Assembly: GCF_019754295.1 (NCBI RefSeq)
Contig: NZ_VIRV01000010.1
Location: 29,650 to 93,649 of the forward strand
Direction: 5' to 3'
DNA from: Sellimonas caecigallum
GTDB taxonomy: Bacteria; Bacillota; Clostridia; Lachnospirales; Lachnospiraceae
DNA: 64,000 nucleotides
Positions 37,657 through 45,444 of this stretch are shown piece after piece (positions within the stretch are counted from its first letter, which is position 1; every line of letters starts with the position of its first letter). The position numbers and the translations under genes are program-made. The notes below the pieces were generated by a model. It saw only the letters and a list, made by a program, of their open reading frames with translations. It had not been told where the DNA came from and did not search any database.

Positions 37657-38584
37657 GCTGCCGCTGTTGCCGTTTCAGTTCCGCTAAAATCTCCGGCGGG
37701 ATACGGTCAACCAGCCGCCGCATATCGTCCAGTTCGCTTTTTAACTTCGCCCGTTCCATCGTGTCATTCATCTTGCCTTTTTCGCTGGCCTTTGCCCTGA
37801 CTTCCAGCTTTTCATTTTCCGCTAACAAGTCATTGATTGTGACCTTGTATTTTTTCAGTTGCCCGGAGAAGTTCTCCATCTGCGGAAACCACTTTTTCAG
37901 CATAGAGAGGGCTTCCTCTTTCTTCTTTCCGGCGTTCAGCGGGGTAATGCCGGAGAGAACCGCTTCAATGGCCCTCGCCTGTTTGGAGAGGTTGACCGCC
38001 TGTTTGAACAGCCGGGTGGGGATATGCTTCCGGCCCGTCTTGCTGGCGCTTTCCCCACGCTCCAGGTCGGGGTACTGCTCCACCATACAGGCGTGAAAAT
38101 CGTCCTGCCACTTCGTCAGATTGGCCCGGTTGCCGATAATTTCTTTGGCGCACAGGCGGTTGTCCTTTGTCAGCGGCACAAAGACCAAGTGCAGATGGGG
38201 CGTTTTTTCATCCATGTGTACCATAGCCGAAACGATGTTCTCCCGGCCCACCCGGTCAATGAGGAAGTCCGCCGCCCTCTGGAAGTAGGCCGCTATCTCC
38301 TTTGGGGACTTGCCCTTGAAAAACTCCGGGCTGGCGGTAATCAGCGTGTCCACAAACCGAGTGCTGTCCTTGCGGGTGCGGCATCTGGCCTGCTCGATGC
38401 GGCTCTGAATGAAATGGTAGTAGCGGCCATCCGGCTTGACGATGTGGAAATTGTACTTGCTCCGGCTGGTGTCAATGTCCGGGTTGCTGGCGTACTGCTC
38501 CTTTTTCCGTTCATGGTGGGCTTCCAGCGGCCCCGCCGGGTGGCCCTTGTGCTTCTCAAATCGCAAAATTGCGTGTTGTGCCAT
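37640..38584 (-). CDS. MobV-family (Pre/Mob) relaxase
   Basis: 314 residues. The N-terminus AQHAILRFEKHKG leads into the relaxase domain; the metal-binding His cluster is VHMDEKTPHLHLVFVPL. RKHIPTRLFKQ and a C-terminal coiled coil follow. MobV relaxases nick oriT and stay bound to the 5' end for transfer with help from a conjugative element. GGAGT lies before the ATG at 38584. Confidence 0.9.
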   Translation of the reverse strand: MAQHAILRFEKHKGHPAGPLEAHHERKKEQYASNPDIDTSRSKYNFHIVKPDGRYYHFIQSRIEQARCRTRKDSTRFVDTLITASPEFFKGKSPKEIAAYFQRAADFLIDRVGRENIVSAMVHMDEKTPHLHLVFVPLTKDNRLCAKEIIGNRANLTKWQDDFHACMVEQYPDLERGESASKTGRKHIPTRLFKQAVNLSKQARAIEAVLSGITPLNAGKKKEEALSMLKKWFPQMENFSGQLKKYKVTINDLLAENEKLEVRAKASEKGKMNDTMERAKLKSELDDMRRLVDRIPPEILAELKRQQRQHGKER

Positions 38585-38757
38585 TGAACTCCTTTCCCCA
38601 TTCCATTCCTTTCCGGCGGGTTTTCCCGCCGAAAATATCTCTGATAGGATTGGAATGGAATGAATGTAAATAGATGGTTTTAATCTCTGTATTTCTATAT
38701 ACCGTCAGATTTCCGTACTTCAAGAGGATTGATTTTCGTACTCGCCAAGTACGGTTT

Positions 38758-39153
38758 TCAGCCCTCCGGCGTACCATAACCGGATTTCTTGAAGTCGGTG
38801 TTTGGAACCGCTTCATAGGATTTCGGGTAAATGCGGTTGGGTTTTCCACAGCCCTGTTTCTGGATTTCCACCAGCCCCGCATACTGCAACTCCCGCAGGG
38901 TGTTGACCGCTTTCTGCCGCCCGCAGCGGAGCAAAGCGACCACCTCGCAGATGGGGTAGTACAGGTAGACCCGCCCGTACTCGTCCGCCCAGCCGTTCTT
39001 CCGGGACAACTCCGCCCGGCGCAGGACAAAGGCATACAGCACCTTCGCTTCGTTGCTCAAGGGCTGGAATGTGGGTGCTTCAAAAAGGAAATTGGGGAGC
39101 CGGGTGAAACTGAACGCCTTTTCCGGCTGGTGAATATAAATCGTGTTTGTCAT
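38758..39153 (-). CDS. RepA N-terminal domain protein (replication initiator fragment)
   Basis: 131 residues matching the DNA-binding N-terminal domain of RepA_N initiators: RLPNFLFEAPTFQPLSNEAKVLYAFVL and DEYGRVYLYYPICEVVALLRCG, a winged-helix pattern. Full initiators are more than twice as long, so only the binding domain is left. It may support replication of the excised circle or act as a regulator. About 170 bases without a gene separate it from the relaxase. Confidence 0.8.
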   Translation of the reverse strand: MTNTIYIHQPEKAFSFTRLPNFLFEAPTFQPLSNEAKVLYAFVLRRAELSRKNGWADEYGRVYLYYPICEVVALLRCGRQKAVNTLRELQYAGLVEIQKQGCGKPNRIYPKSYEAVPNTDFKKSGYGTPEG

Positions 39154-39264
39154 AGCGTGTTTTGTGGACGGTTAGAGGCCCGTTTTCCGGGGCGAATGAT
39201 AAATGATACCAGCCGCCCCGGTTGAGGGCTTGCGGAGCCTTGCAAATCAAGGCTTTTCCCGCTC

Positions 39265-39678
39265 TTAACTGTCCACAGCAGACCTCCTTTTCCGTTCACT
39301 TTCTGTTTTCTGCCGCCTGTGAACTCTGGCGGCGCAGTCCGGGCAGTATTTGCCCCGGTTGGACTTCGGGACGAACACACCGCCGCACTCCGCACAGCGT
39401 TTCAAGTCCCTGTCCCGGTAAATCTCCGCTTCCAGCGTCCTGTCCAGCGGCAAGACCGCCCAGCGGAACCACTTGCAGCAGACGGAGAACGAAATCATCT
39501 GCGGACAGGCGCAGGTGTCGCCATCGTCCAGCGCAAGGCAGTTTCCGTCCTCGCAGTTGCAGCACTCCCGGCGTATCAGGCCGCTGGCTCGTCTCTTCTG
39601 GGGCGGGGTTATGCGGTAGGGGGAGCCGTCCGGCCTGTGTTCCAGCGGCGGCAGGTGTTGATAGGGTCTTTTGCTCAT
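39265..39678 (-). CDS. cysteine-rich VLP-type protein
   Basis: 137 residues with many Cys: RRECCNCEDGNCLALDDGDTC, CPQMISFSVCCKWF, and a second zinc-ribbon-like pair RCAECGGVFVPKSNRGKYCPDC. The VLPLDRTLEAEIY stretch matches the Cys-rich VLP family found in conjugative and mobilizable elements of Firmicutes. Metal binding is inferred from the Cys spacing; the role is unknown. Confidence 0.8.
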   Translation of the reverse strand: MSKRPYQHLPPLEHRPDGSPYRITPPQKRRASGLIRRECCNCEDGNCLALDDGDTCACPQMISFSVCCKWFRWAVLPLDRTLEAEIYRDRDLKRCAECGGVFVPKSNRGKYCPDCAARVHRRQKTESERKRRSAVDS

Positions 39679-39835
39679 GCGTCCCTCCGTTTTCTTTGGC
39701 GTGTTCTGTTTCCAAGGTGCTTGTCCATCGATGAACTATCCCAAGTCTACACCTTTTTGACCGCCTGTGCCGTATATCCAAGAGGTAGGAAATCAGCCTG
39801 AAAAACTCCCTATTTCCACGCTCTCGGATTTGTGA

Positions 39836-39841
39836 TATAAT
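39836..39841 (+). promoter_or_regulatory. extended -10 promoter of the 87-residue gene
   Basis: TATAAT at 39836-39841, preceded by TGA (extended -10); the -35 region is weak. The ATG lies about 65 bases downstream. Confidence 0.5.
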
Positions 39842-39906
39842 CAAAAAAAGATAAAAGACAAATTCAGGTTTCTGGTCTTCTTGCACAAAATAAAGGAGGA
39901 GCTATT

Positions 39907-40170
39907 ATGCAAATTGTTTATATTCCAAGCGAATCAATGTCTGTTCAAGGTAAAAAAGATGAAATCTATAAAAGATATGGGAAAGACTGGAATATTAGAG
40001 AACAGGGAGGAGGTAACGGAAATTGGTTGTTGACCAGAAAAAGTGATGTGCTTGTAGATGGAAAAAGTTATCGTACTTTTGTACTTGAACACTACGGTAA
40101 ATCCAAGCTGACAGCGAAGCTTGTTGATAAATTTCGTGAAGATGTAGCAAATGGTAAAATAAAACTGTAA
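39907..40170 (+). CDS. 87-residue element protein, unknown
   Basis: A small soluble protein that I do not recognise. It has a strong ribosome site (AAAGGAGGAGC) and is lower in G+C than the surrounding element genes, which suggests a separate origin. It is transcribed opposite to the mobilization genes and lies between them and the XRE gene. A 14-base inverted repeat follows. Confidence 0.65.
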   Translation: MQIVYIPSESMSVQGKKDEIYKRYGKDWNIREQGGGNGNWLLTRKSDVLVDGKSYRTFVLEHYGKSKLTAKLVDKFREDVANGKIKL

Positions 40171-40178
40171 ATGCCTAT

Positions 40179-40215
40179 GCCGTTATGCTATGAGCATAGT
40201 ACATAGCATAACGGC
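40179..40215 (+). terminator. inverted repeat after the 87-residue gene
   Basis: Perfect 14-base arms 40179-40192 and 40202-40215 (GCCGTTATGCTATG) with a nine-base loop, followed by TTCTCTTTC. Most likely a terminator; the position 34 bases before the XRE gene would also suit an operator. Confidence 0.6.
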
Positions 40216-40248
40216 TTCTCTTTCGTTGAGCTAGCAAGGAGGGTGAAT

Positions 40249-41049
40249 ATGTCTTTATCCATACAAGAGCGATTAAAAGACCTACGTGTGGAGCGTGGCT
40301 TGACGCTGGGGCAGCTTGCGGAGCAGACCGGGCTTTCCAAGTCTGCGCTGGGCAGTTACGAAACGGAAGACTTCAAGGACATCAGCCACTATGCCCTTAT
40401 CCGGCTGGCGAAGTTTTACGGTGTGACCGCTGATTATCTGCTGGGGCTGTCTGAAATGAAAAATCACCCAAACGCCGATCTTGCAGACCTGCGTTTGAGT
40501 GATGAAATGATTGACCTGCTGAAAAGCGGGAGGATAGACAATACCCTGCTGTGTGAGCTGGCGGCGCACCCGGATTTCCCCCGGCTGATGGCTGACCTTG
40601 AAATCTATGTGAACGGAACGGCACTGAAACAGGCGCAGGGTGCAAACGCCATAGTGGACACGATGAGCGCAACTGTTATAAAAAAGCATAATCCTGGCAT
40701 GAGTGATACGCAGTTAAGACAGCTTATCACCGCCCATATTGATGAGGACGAGTTTTGCCGCTATGTGATACAACGGGACATAAACGGGATTGCCCTTGCT
40801 CTGCGGGAAACACACAAGGACGATTTTTTCAGCGTCCCAGAGGATAACCCGCTAAAAGAAATGCTGGAAACTGCTGGTGAAATCGTCAGCCAGGACAGCG
40901 ACACGGAACAAGCGTACTTGGCGTTTATCTGCAAACGGCTCAAGCTGAATTTTAGGAAGCTGTCAGTAGAAGAACGGAAGTGGCTGAAAAAGATTGCGGA
41001 AAAATCCGACTTGCTGAAGAATCCAAAACCGCAGAGAGGACGAAGATAA
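40249..41049 (+). CDS. XRE-family transcription regulator
   Basis: 266 residues. N-terminal helix-turn-helix (ERLKDLRVERGLTLGQLAEQTGLSKSALGSYE, about residues 6-37), then a long region with no motif I know and a basic C-terminus. A full AAGGAGGG at 40236-40243 is correctly spaced for the ATG at 40249, whereas the GTG at 40243 falls inside it. It probably controls element excision or transfer. It converges on the pump gene with a shared terminator between. Confidence 0.88.
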   Translation: MSLSIQERLKDLRVERGLTLGQLAEQTGLSKSALGSYETEDFKDISHYALIRLAKFYGVTADYLLGLSEMKNHPNADLADLRLSDEMIDLLKSGRIDNTLLCELAAHPDFPRLMADLEIYVNGTALKQAQGANAIVDTMSATVIKKHNPGMSDTQLRQLITAHIDEDEFCRYVIQRDINGIALALRETHKDDFFSVPEDNPLKEMLETAGEIVSQDSDTEQAYLAFICKRLKLNFRKLSVEERKWLKKIAEKSDLLKNPKPQRGRR

Positions 41050-41105
41050 AAAATGCCTGAACGGCGGTTCTGGTTTTTCAGAACCACCATCCAGGCATTT
41101 TGTTT
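41050..41105. terminator. bidirectional terminator between XRE and efflux genes
   Basis: AAAAAATGCCTG and CAGGCATTTTGTTT form the outer stem, with an inner GGTTCTG/CAGAACC stem. It is flanked by A on the left and T on the right, so it serves both converging genes. Confidence 0.8.
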
Positions 41106-41129
41106 AGTAATAGAAAAAGGTGCAGTTGA

Positions 41130-42350
41130 TTATTGCGTATTGTCAATCTCTCTCAAACCGGGTAGTAAAAATACGGCAAGCGCAACGATGATAATGCCAA
41201 TTCCGCAAATGACAAACCATTTCTCAACTCCCAGCCGCTCCGCCAGAGGCCCGGAAATGACAAGGCCAAACGGCATGGCGAGGGAAGCGGCGCTTGTCAG
41301 TAGAGAAAAAACTCTCCCCAGATATTCTGGTTTGACCGTTTCTTGAAAAATCGCATTTTGCACACCGTAAAATGGAGCGGAAATTCCCATAACAGTACAG
41401 CACACAACAAAGACAAGAAATGCGTCTGGCGGCAAAAGCCCGGAGAGCATATTGCTAACGCCCATCAGGAGAACGGAAAGACCGATGGTGTACCGCCGTT
41501 TCTTAAAACCGCCCCAAATGCTCAGAATGACTCCGCCAAGCAGCATACCAACCGCAAAAGCAATTTCAGCGGCAGAGGCATGGGCCGGTGTTCCTTTGAA
41601 GTATGACATACAGATGAGAGGAAAAAGCGTACTGATTGGCATATAAAAGAACATATAAATTACACCAATCCAGAGCAGAGCAAAGAGGCCCCTGTTTTGC
41701 TTTAATACCACATACCCCTCTTTCATATCCTGTAAAAACTGTTGTCTTTTCGTTTCTGGACATAGTTCAGGCGTTGGTATGGACGAAATCGCAACAGTCA
41801 CACAGGCAAGGATTGCACCCACAATATCTAACAATATAATTGCATTAAGAGGCCAAACAGCATATAAAAACGCTGCGGCAGCTGGACTGATAATCGCACT
41901 TACTGCTTGCATGGTCTGCGTGTAACCAGCGCATTTTGTAAGTTCCTCTTTTGGCACAATCATAGGTGTTGCTGCGCTGAATGCTGGAGAATGAAAAGCA
42001 GTTCCCGCACTTCGGATTAACAGGACAACCATAATAGACCATACGGGCAATTCCATGTAAAACGCCACCAGCGCCAGAATACCGCCAGCGGCGGCAATTA
42101 TCAAATCCGCACCAATCATTACGCTTTTACGGCTGTGCCGGTCAACAAAAGCACCTGCAAACGGGCCTAAACAGGCTTGCGGCAAAAATCCAATCAGTGT
42201 TGCCGCCGTCAATATGATTGCAGAATTAGTTTTCGCAACCAAATAAAAGATAATGGCCATTTGCAAAATACCGCTGCTAATAAAGGATATTGCTTGTCCG
42301 GCAAGAAGTGTAAAATAAGTTTTTCTCCATGAATTGTTGTTTTGGGTCAT
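41130..42350 (-). CDS. Mef-like MFS efflux transporter
   Basis: 406 residues, about 12 hydrophobic segments. From memory it aligns well with macrolide-efflux Mef(A): GQAISFISSGILQMAIIFYL, GAFVDRHSRKSVMIGADLI (loop 2-3 motif A), AAAGGILALVAFYMELPVW, and KPEYLGRVFSLLTSAASLAMP. Function as a drug exporter is likely; macrolide as substrate is inferred, not shown. No msr(D) partner is present, unlike classic mef elements. I use the ATG at 42350, which has AAGGAGG seven bases upstream. Confidence 0.88.
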   Translation of the reverse strand: MTQNNNSWRKTYFTLLAGQAISFISSGILQMAIIFYLVAKTNSAIILTAATLIGFLPQACLGPFAGAFVDRHSRKSVMIGADLIIAAAGGILALVAFYMELPVWSIMVVLLIRSAGTAFHSPAFSAATPMIVPKEELTKCAGYTQTMQAVSAIISPAAAAFLYAVWPLNAIILLDIVGAILACVTVAISSIPTPELCPETKRQQFLQDMKEGYVVLKQNRGLFALLWIGVIYMFFYMPISTLFPLICMSYFKGTPAHASAAEIAFAVGMLLGGVILSIWGGFKKRRYTIGLSVLLMGVSNMLSGLLPPDAFLVFVVCCTVMGISAPFYGVQNAIFQETVKPEYLGRVFSLLTSAASLAMPFGLVISGPLAERLGVEKWFVICGIGIIIVALAVFLLPGLREIDNTQ

Positions 42351-42396
42351 AATGCGAACCTCCTTTTTTATTGCATTGTTCCTTTGTTTCTGCAAT

Positions 42397-42436
42397 AAAA
42401 AGCAGGCGTTGTCCCACAGAGAGGGCAGACGCCTGC
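42397..42436 (-). terminator. attenuator in the pump leader
   Basis: On the minus strand GCAGGCGT (42436-42429) pairs with ACGCCTGC (42409-42402) and is followed by TTTTTATTG. It lies between promoter and start codon, so most transcripts would stop unless an alternative fold forms. Confidence 0.75.
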
Positions 42437-42494
42437 ATAACAACAAAGCACGAAAAAACACCACGATACAGTTCAAAGACTGCTCGTGTCAAAC

Positions 42495-42539
42495 CTACGT
42501 GTTCCTTTGCATACGCACGCAAAAAAAGCCCACCATCAT
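42495..42539 (-). CDS. 14-codon leader peptide upstream of the pump
   Basis: ATG at 42539 and stop at 42495, reading MMVGFFCVRMQRNT. It lies between the promoter and the attenuator, the arrangement in which drug-stalled ribosomes prevent terminator folding. The ribosome site is weak. Leader function is inferred from position. Confidence 0.45.
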   Translation of the reverse strand: MMVGFFCVRMQRNT

Positions 42540-42625
42540 GTGGAAAGGTACTTCTACTTTTTATTGCTTATTAGCGTACACAAATTAACACACGTAAGCC
42601 TCCTTCCAATCTCAAACTGTCGCAC

Positions 42626-42655
42626 AGTATAACACACATCCGATAGACTTGTCAA
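42626..42655 (-). promoter_or_regulatory. promoter of the Mef-like gene
   Basis: On the minus strand TTGACA (42655-42650), 18 bases, TATACT (42631-42626); a TTATAC reading gives 17. This leaves a leader of about 270 bases. Confidence 0.75.
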
Positions 42656-43378
42656 CCATTTTTAACCTTGTTTTCCATCTTGTTTTTCCATCTCTTACGG
42701 GCAGTAGCAAAGCCAGGCGAGCCAGTCAACGGTCAAGATGAACGGCGCTTTCAGCGCCGCCGTTGACAGTCTCGCCCGTCTTTGCTAATGGGTAATCAAG
42801 GCGGGAAAGCCATTTTAGGGCTTTCCCGCCCATTTCAATTTTGGGAGAAGAAAGGCCCCAAAATGAACGAGTGCGGCCAAACACTTTTAGGGATTGGCCA
42901 CCTTGTCCACCCATCCAGCGGGGCGGCGGGGAACGGTCAAGGCCGGGCGTCAGCCCATTCATTTCAGCCTTGACGGTTTCCTGCCGTCCTGCTACTTTTC
43001 CCGGAGTGTGGCCACACATCTGGTCACGGTGTCCAGAGCTTTGGGACTTTTTGTCCCATAGGCCGGGGGCGGAGGACGAGGGACGGGGGCTTTCATAATA
43101 CGCCCTGTCTGCTGCTGAAATCAGCCCTTTGTTTCCGGCTTACCAGCCCCAAACAAAGCCCTGCTTTCCTGCCGCGTCAAATGCCCTTGCCCTCCCCGGC
43201 GGCAACGGTATTTTCAGGGCAACGCCGACAGAGCGTATAACACACTACACTTTGCTCCGCAAAGTCGTGTGCCAAATGGGGCGCTGCCCCCTTTGGAAAC
43301 CCCCGCAACAAACAGGTGCTATGCACCCAGCCGGGAGCATAGCGCCGTTTGTTGTCAGCAGCCCGTTTCACGGTCTGC
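42656..43378. other. structured non-coding right end of the element (oriT/origin candidate)
   Basis: No convincing gene in 720 bases, but many hairpins. 42707-42785 folds into a long interrupted stem; 42800-42811 pairs perfectly with 42819-42830 (12 bases); 43241-43271 reads CACAC, ACTTTGC, loop TCC, GCAAAGT, GTGTG; 43272-43296 has CCAAA and GGGGC paired with GCCCC and TTTGG; 43306-43355 is a 19-base imperfect stem. Such DNA suits a transfer origin for the MobV relaxase or a replication origin. Confidence 0.55.
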
Positions 43379-43398
43379 GTGTAGTTCCTTGTAAACTG
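43379..43398. repeat. right terminal inverted repeat / attachment half-site
   Basis: GTGTAGTTCCTTGTAAACTG, inverse of the left end with one mismatch; AC core follows at 43399-43400. Confidence 0.85.
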
Positions 43399-43399
43399 A

Positions 43400-43453
43400 C
43401 CTAAGTCTTATTAAAAATCCATTTTTTTGCCATGATTTATCTATTTTTGTCAT
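43400..43453 (-). pseudogene. GNAT acetyltransferase, first 18 codons
   Basis: On the minus strand ATG at 43453 reads MTKIDKSWQKNGFLIRLR and then meets the element core. Placed before YFAKKEDAENYY at 35784 it gives a normal GNAT N-terminus. AAGGAAGG lies six bases before the ATG, and the ATG overlaps the stop codon of the permease gene by one base, so both were once translated together. The fragment has no stop of its own before the element. Confidence 0.85.
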
Positions 43454-44056
43454 TATATTCCTTCCTTTTCAGCTTTCGCTTTTGGCAGAACAAGACTTAA
43501 CAACAAGGATACAACGAAGACTCCGGCAACAGCATTTCCATTAAATACATCGCCTACAACCTGTGGGAAAGCGGAAAAGAAGTTTCCGGAAGTCTGTGTC
43601 AGTCCGATCCCAATGCAGAAAGATAAGGATACAATGATCATCGTCCGATCGTCAAAAGTACATTCCTTCAGCATTTTCATTCCTTCGTATACGATGGATC
43701 CGAACATCATGACTGTGCATCCGCCAAGAACAGGCTGCGGCAAAGAGTTAAAAAAAGCTCCAAGCGGCGGAAAAAGTGATGCAAGAATCAGGATCAAAGC
43801 GCCCATGAAGATTGTAAAACGATTGATGACTCCAGTCATTGTGACAAGGCCGACATTTTGACTGAATGATGTCAGAGGAAGACACCCAAAGCATCCGGAG
43901 ATTGCACTGGAAAATCCGTCTACGGCAAGGGATCCTTGCAGCTCTTTCATTTTAATATCACGATTCAGCGTTCCGGTGCAAACTGCAGTGGTGGCACCTG
44001 TGGTCTCTGCTGCTGAGACGAGGTAAACGATGGCAATTGTGAAGAAAGCTCCTATA
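43453..44056 (-). pseudogene. NCS2 (xanthine/uracil) permease, 3' part only
   Basis: About 200 residues remain of a protein that is normally about 430-460. The readable part is GAFFTIAIVYLVSAAETTG, then LADGFSSAISGCFGCLP-type sequence with TSFSQNVGLVTMTGVINRF, which is the family signature of purine/pyrimidine permeases, and four further membrane segments. Reading upstream, homology stops near 44056 and a stop codon appears, where a different gene begins on the other strand. No promoter or start for it remains. An internal ATG at 43950 would give only 165 residues. Confidence 0.8.
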
Positions 44057-44448
44057 TTACAGTTTCAGACGGAGGACATGGAATCCGTGTATCTGATTCC
44101 CAGGACGAAGTGTACGTGGATAACTATGCTGGAATTGGGATTGTTGAAGATGCCCTCAGAACTATTCCGCAGCTTACTGCGCCGGAGCCAGGGAGCGAGA
44201 TCCCTGTAAACAGTACGGAAGAACCGTCGGAACCGCAAGATCCAGGATCAGGGGCCGGCAGCTCGGAAGATGATCAGAAAGAACCGCCAAAGACAGATGA
44301 TACAGCAAAGAACAATGACACAGCAGACAGACAGGAAAAAGCGCCGAAGACTGGAGATGAAGCGCCGGTTGAAGCTGCAGGGGCTGCAGCCATTTTGTCA
44401 CTTGCGGTAATTGCAGCGATGTTTGGAACAAAAGCAAAACGGAAATAA
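44053..44448 (+). pseudogene. C-terminal end of a sortase-anchored surface protein
   Basis: The frame carries ITVSDGGHGIRVSDSQDEVYV, then a Glu/Pro/Ser-rich stalk, a sorting motif PKTGDE, a hydrophobic segment (AAAILSLAVIAAMFG) and KAKRK at the end: the layout of a cell-wall anchor. There is no signal peptide or start codon with a ribosome site; the coding sequence begins abruptly next to the truncated permease. It is the remnant of a larger exported protein. What the lost part did cannot be read. Confidence 0.7.
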
Positions 44449-44495
44449 ATAGCAGCACTGCGGTGTTTTTTGCCAAGACGCAAAAAAAGTACAAG

Positions 44496-44544
44496 AAAAA
44501 GCCTTTCGAGGTTCTGGAATATCACAGACCTCGAAAGGCTTTTT
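44496..44544. terminator. bidirectional terminator
   Basis: Perfect 17-base arms 44496-44512 and 44528-44544 (AAAAAGCCTTTCGAGGT), with A on one side and T on the other; it separates the surface-protein remnant from the converging hepT gene. Confidence 0.9.
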
Positions 44545-44545
44545 G

Positions 44546-44938
44546 TTACAGCCATTTGCTGTCTATTTCCTCTTTTAGTTCACAGAACATTGGATAGAAA
44601 AAAGACTTTGCCTGGGAGATAATTTCCAAAGCAATTTTTTCATTGTATGAATGCGAGACATTGTTACGCTCCTGCAAGGCACGGAGCCACAATTCTTCGT
44701 CTTTAATCATGCCGGCCTGGTAAGCAGTTTTCAGAATGATTTTGGGGGAACCTGTTGCACTGGCTTCATAACCATGTGCAGAAAGAATTTCCTTCATCAT
44801 TTTCCATGACTGCTCGAAGCATATTTCATACAATCCGACCAGACCGGTAAGAATAACAGTATCATCATAAGGTTCGCTGTATTTATATATTTGTTTCATA
44901 TTCGATAAAGCAGAACAAAAGTTATCGTATTTTTTCAT
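44546..44938 (-). CDS. hepT: HepT-like HEPN toxin (nucleotidyltransferase substrate-binding protein)
   Basis: 130 residues, all helical in appearance, of the HI0074 family. The HEPN motif RNNVSHSY fits RX4HXY, the form seen in HepT toxins whose Tyr is modified by MntA. The start at 44938 overlaps the MNT gene by 17 bases. HepT is either an RNase or a protein held silent by the partner in type VII toxin-antitoxin systems. The functional label comes from the motif and gene pairing. Confidence 0.8.
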   Translation of the reverse strand: MKKYDNFCSALSNMKQIYKYSEPYDDTVILTGLVGLYEICFEQSWKMMKEILSAHGYEASATGSPKIILKTAYQAGMIKDEELWLRALQERNNVSHSYNEKIALEIISQAKSFFYPMFCELKEEIDSKWL

Positions 44939-45257
44939 AGAGTGTTTTTCCCTCCCTTTGTATAGATTCACGTAATTCGGGCTGCATTGTCCGTTCCAGA
45001 TCAACAATATCATATTTTAGCAATGTGGAAGTTTCTTCATCTACATCTAAAGCAAAACGGGCGATATTTCCTCCGCTTACTGCCAGATCAATATCGCTTG
45101 TAGGTTTAAAATCTCCCCTCGCACGAGAACCGAATAGAATGACCTTTTGGATTCCATATTTTTCTGCAAAACTGCAGATTTCATCTAAAACGGTCTGGCG
45201 TATTCCTGTATTAGCCGTTAGTTTTTCAGAAGAAGACGTCTTTAAAATTTCAGTCAT
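44922..45257 (-). CDS. mntA: MntA-like minimal nucleotidyltransferase antitoxin
   Basis: 111 residues. ILFGSRARGDFKPTSDIDLAV matches the GSX10DXD nucleotidyltransferase motif exactly. In characterised pairs this enzyme adds AMP to the Tyr of the HEPN partner and neutralises it. ATG at 45257 follows AAAGGAG. The gene order, antitoxin first and overlapping the toxin, is usual. Confidence 0.82.
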   Translation of the reverse strand: MTEILKTSSSEKLTANTGIRQTVLDEICSFAEKYGIQKVILFGSRARGDFKPTSDIDLAVSGGNIARFALDVDEETSTLLKYDIVDLERTMQPELRESIQREGKTLYEKIR

Positions 45258-45367
45258 TGTTCTGTGCTCCTTTTTTATTTCATCATAACATAGAAGAATA
45301 GAAATTGGAAAACAAAATAGTGGAATGTAAATTTTTTTCTGATTTCTCGCAAGAGAGGGCAATCCAC

Positions 45368-45396
45368 TTGAAGTCCTTCCCTAAAAAGGATATAAT
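45368..45396 (+). promoter_or_regulatory. promoter of the radical SAM / RNase G operon
   Basis: TTGAAG (45368-45373), 17 bases, TATAAT (45391-45396); the gene starts 49 bases downstream. Confidence 0.75.
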
Positions 45397-45444
45397 AAAC
45401 CCGATTATTCGTATTTGAAATGTACAAATAATGGAGGTTAGAAA

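Larger units (their letters stand above)
35784..43400. mobile_element. integrative mobilizable element (large serine recombinase, MobV, Mef-like pump)
   Basis: The ends are 20-base inverted repeats, CAGTTTACAAGGGACTACAC at 35785-35804 and its near-perfect inverse at 43379-43398 (one mismatch). Joining the flanks with a single AC/GT dinucleotide core (35784-35785 and 43399-43400) restores an uninterrupted GNAT gene of 191 codons. Large serine recombinases exchange at a two-base core, in agreement. Contents: recombinase, small protein, MobV relaxase, RepA-N fragment, Cys-rich protein, unknown 87-residue protein, XRE regulator, efflux pump. Base composition is visibly richer in G+C than the flanks. 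No conjugation genes are present, so it would need a helper. Confidence 0.92.

Noticed and set aside
37859..38587. 242-codon open frame on the plus strand
   Set aside because: Antisense of the MobV relaxase, which has full family motifs on the other strand.
39150..39395. 81-codon frame overlapping the Cys-rich protein gene
   Set aside because: No motif and an unlikely position between repA and the Cys-rich gene; the other frame fits a known family.
42726..43404. several 60-97-codon frames in the right end of the element
   Set aside because: All lack ribosome sites and are interrupted by strong hairpins; better read as non-coding structure.
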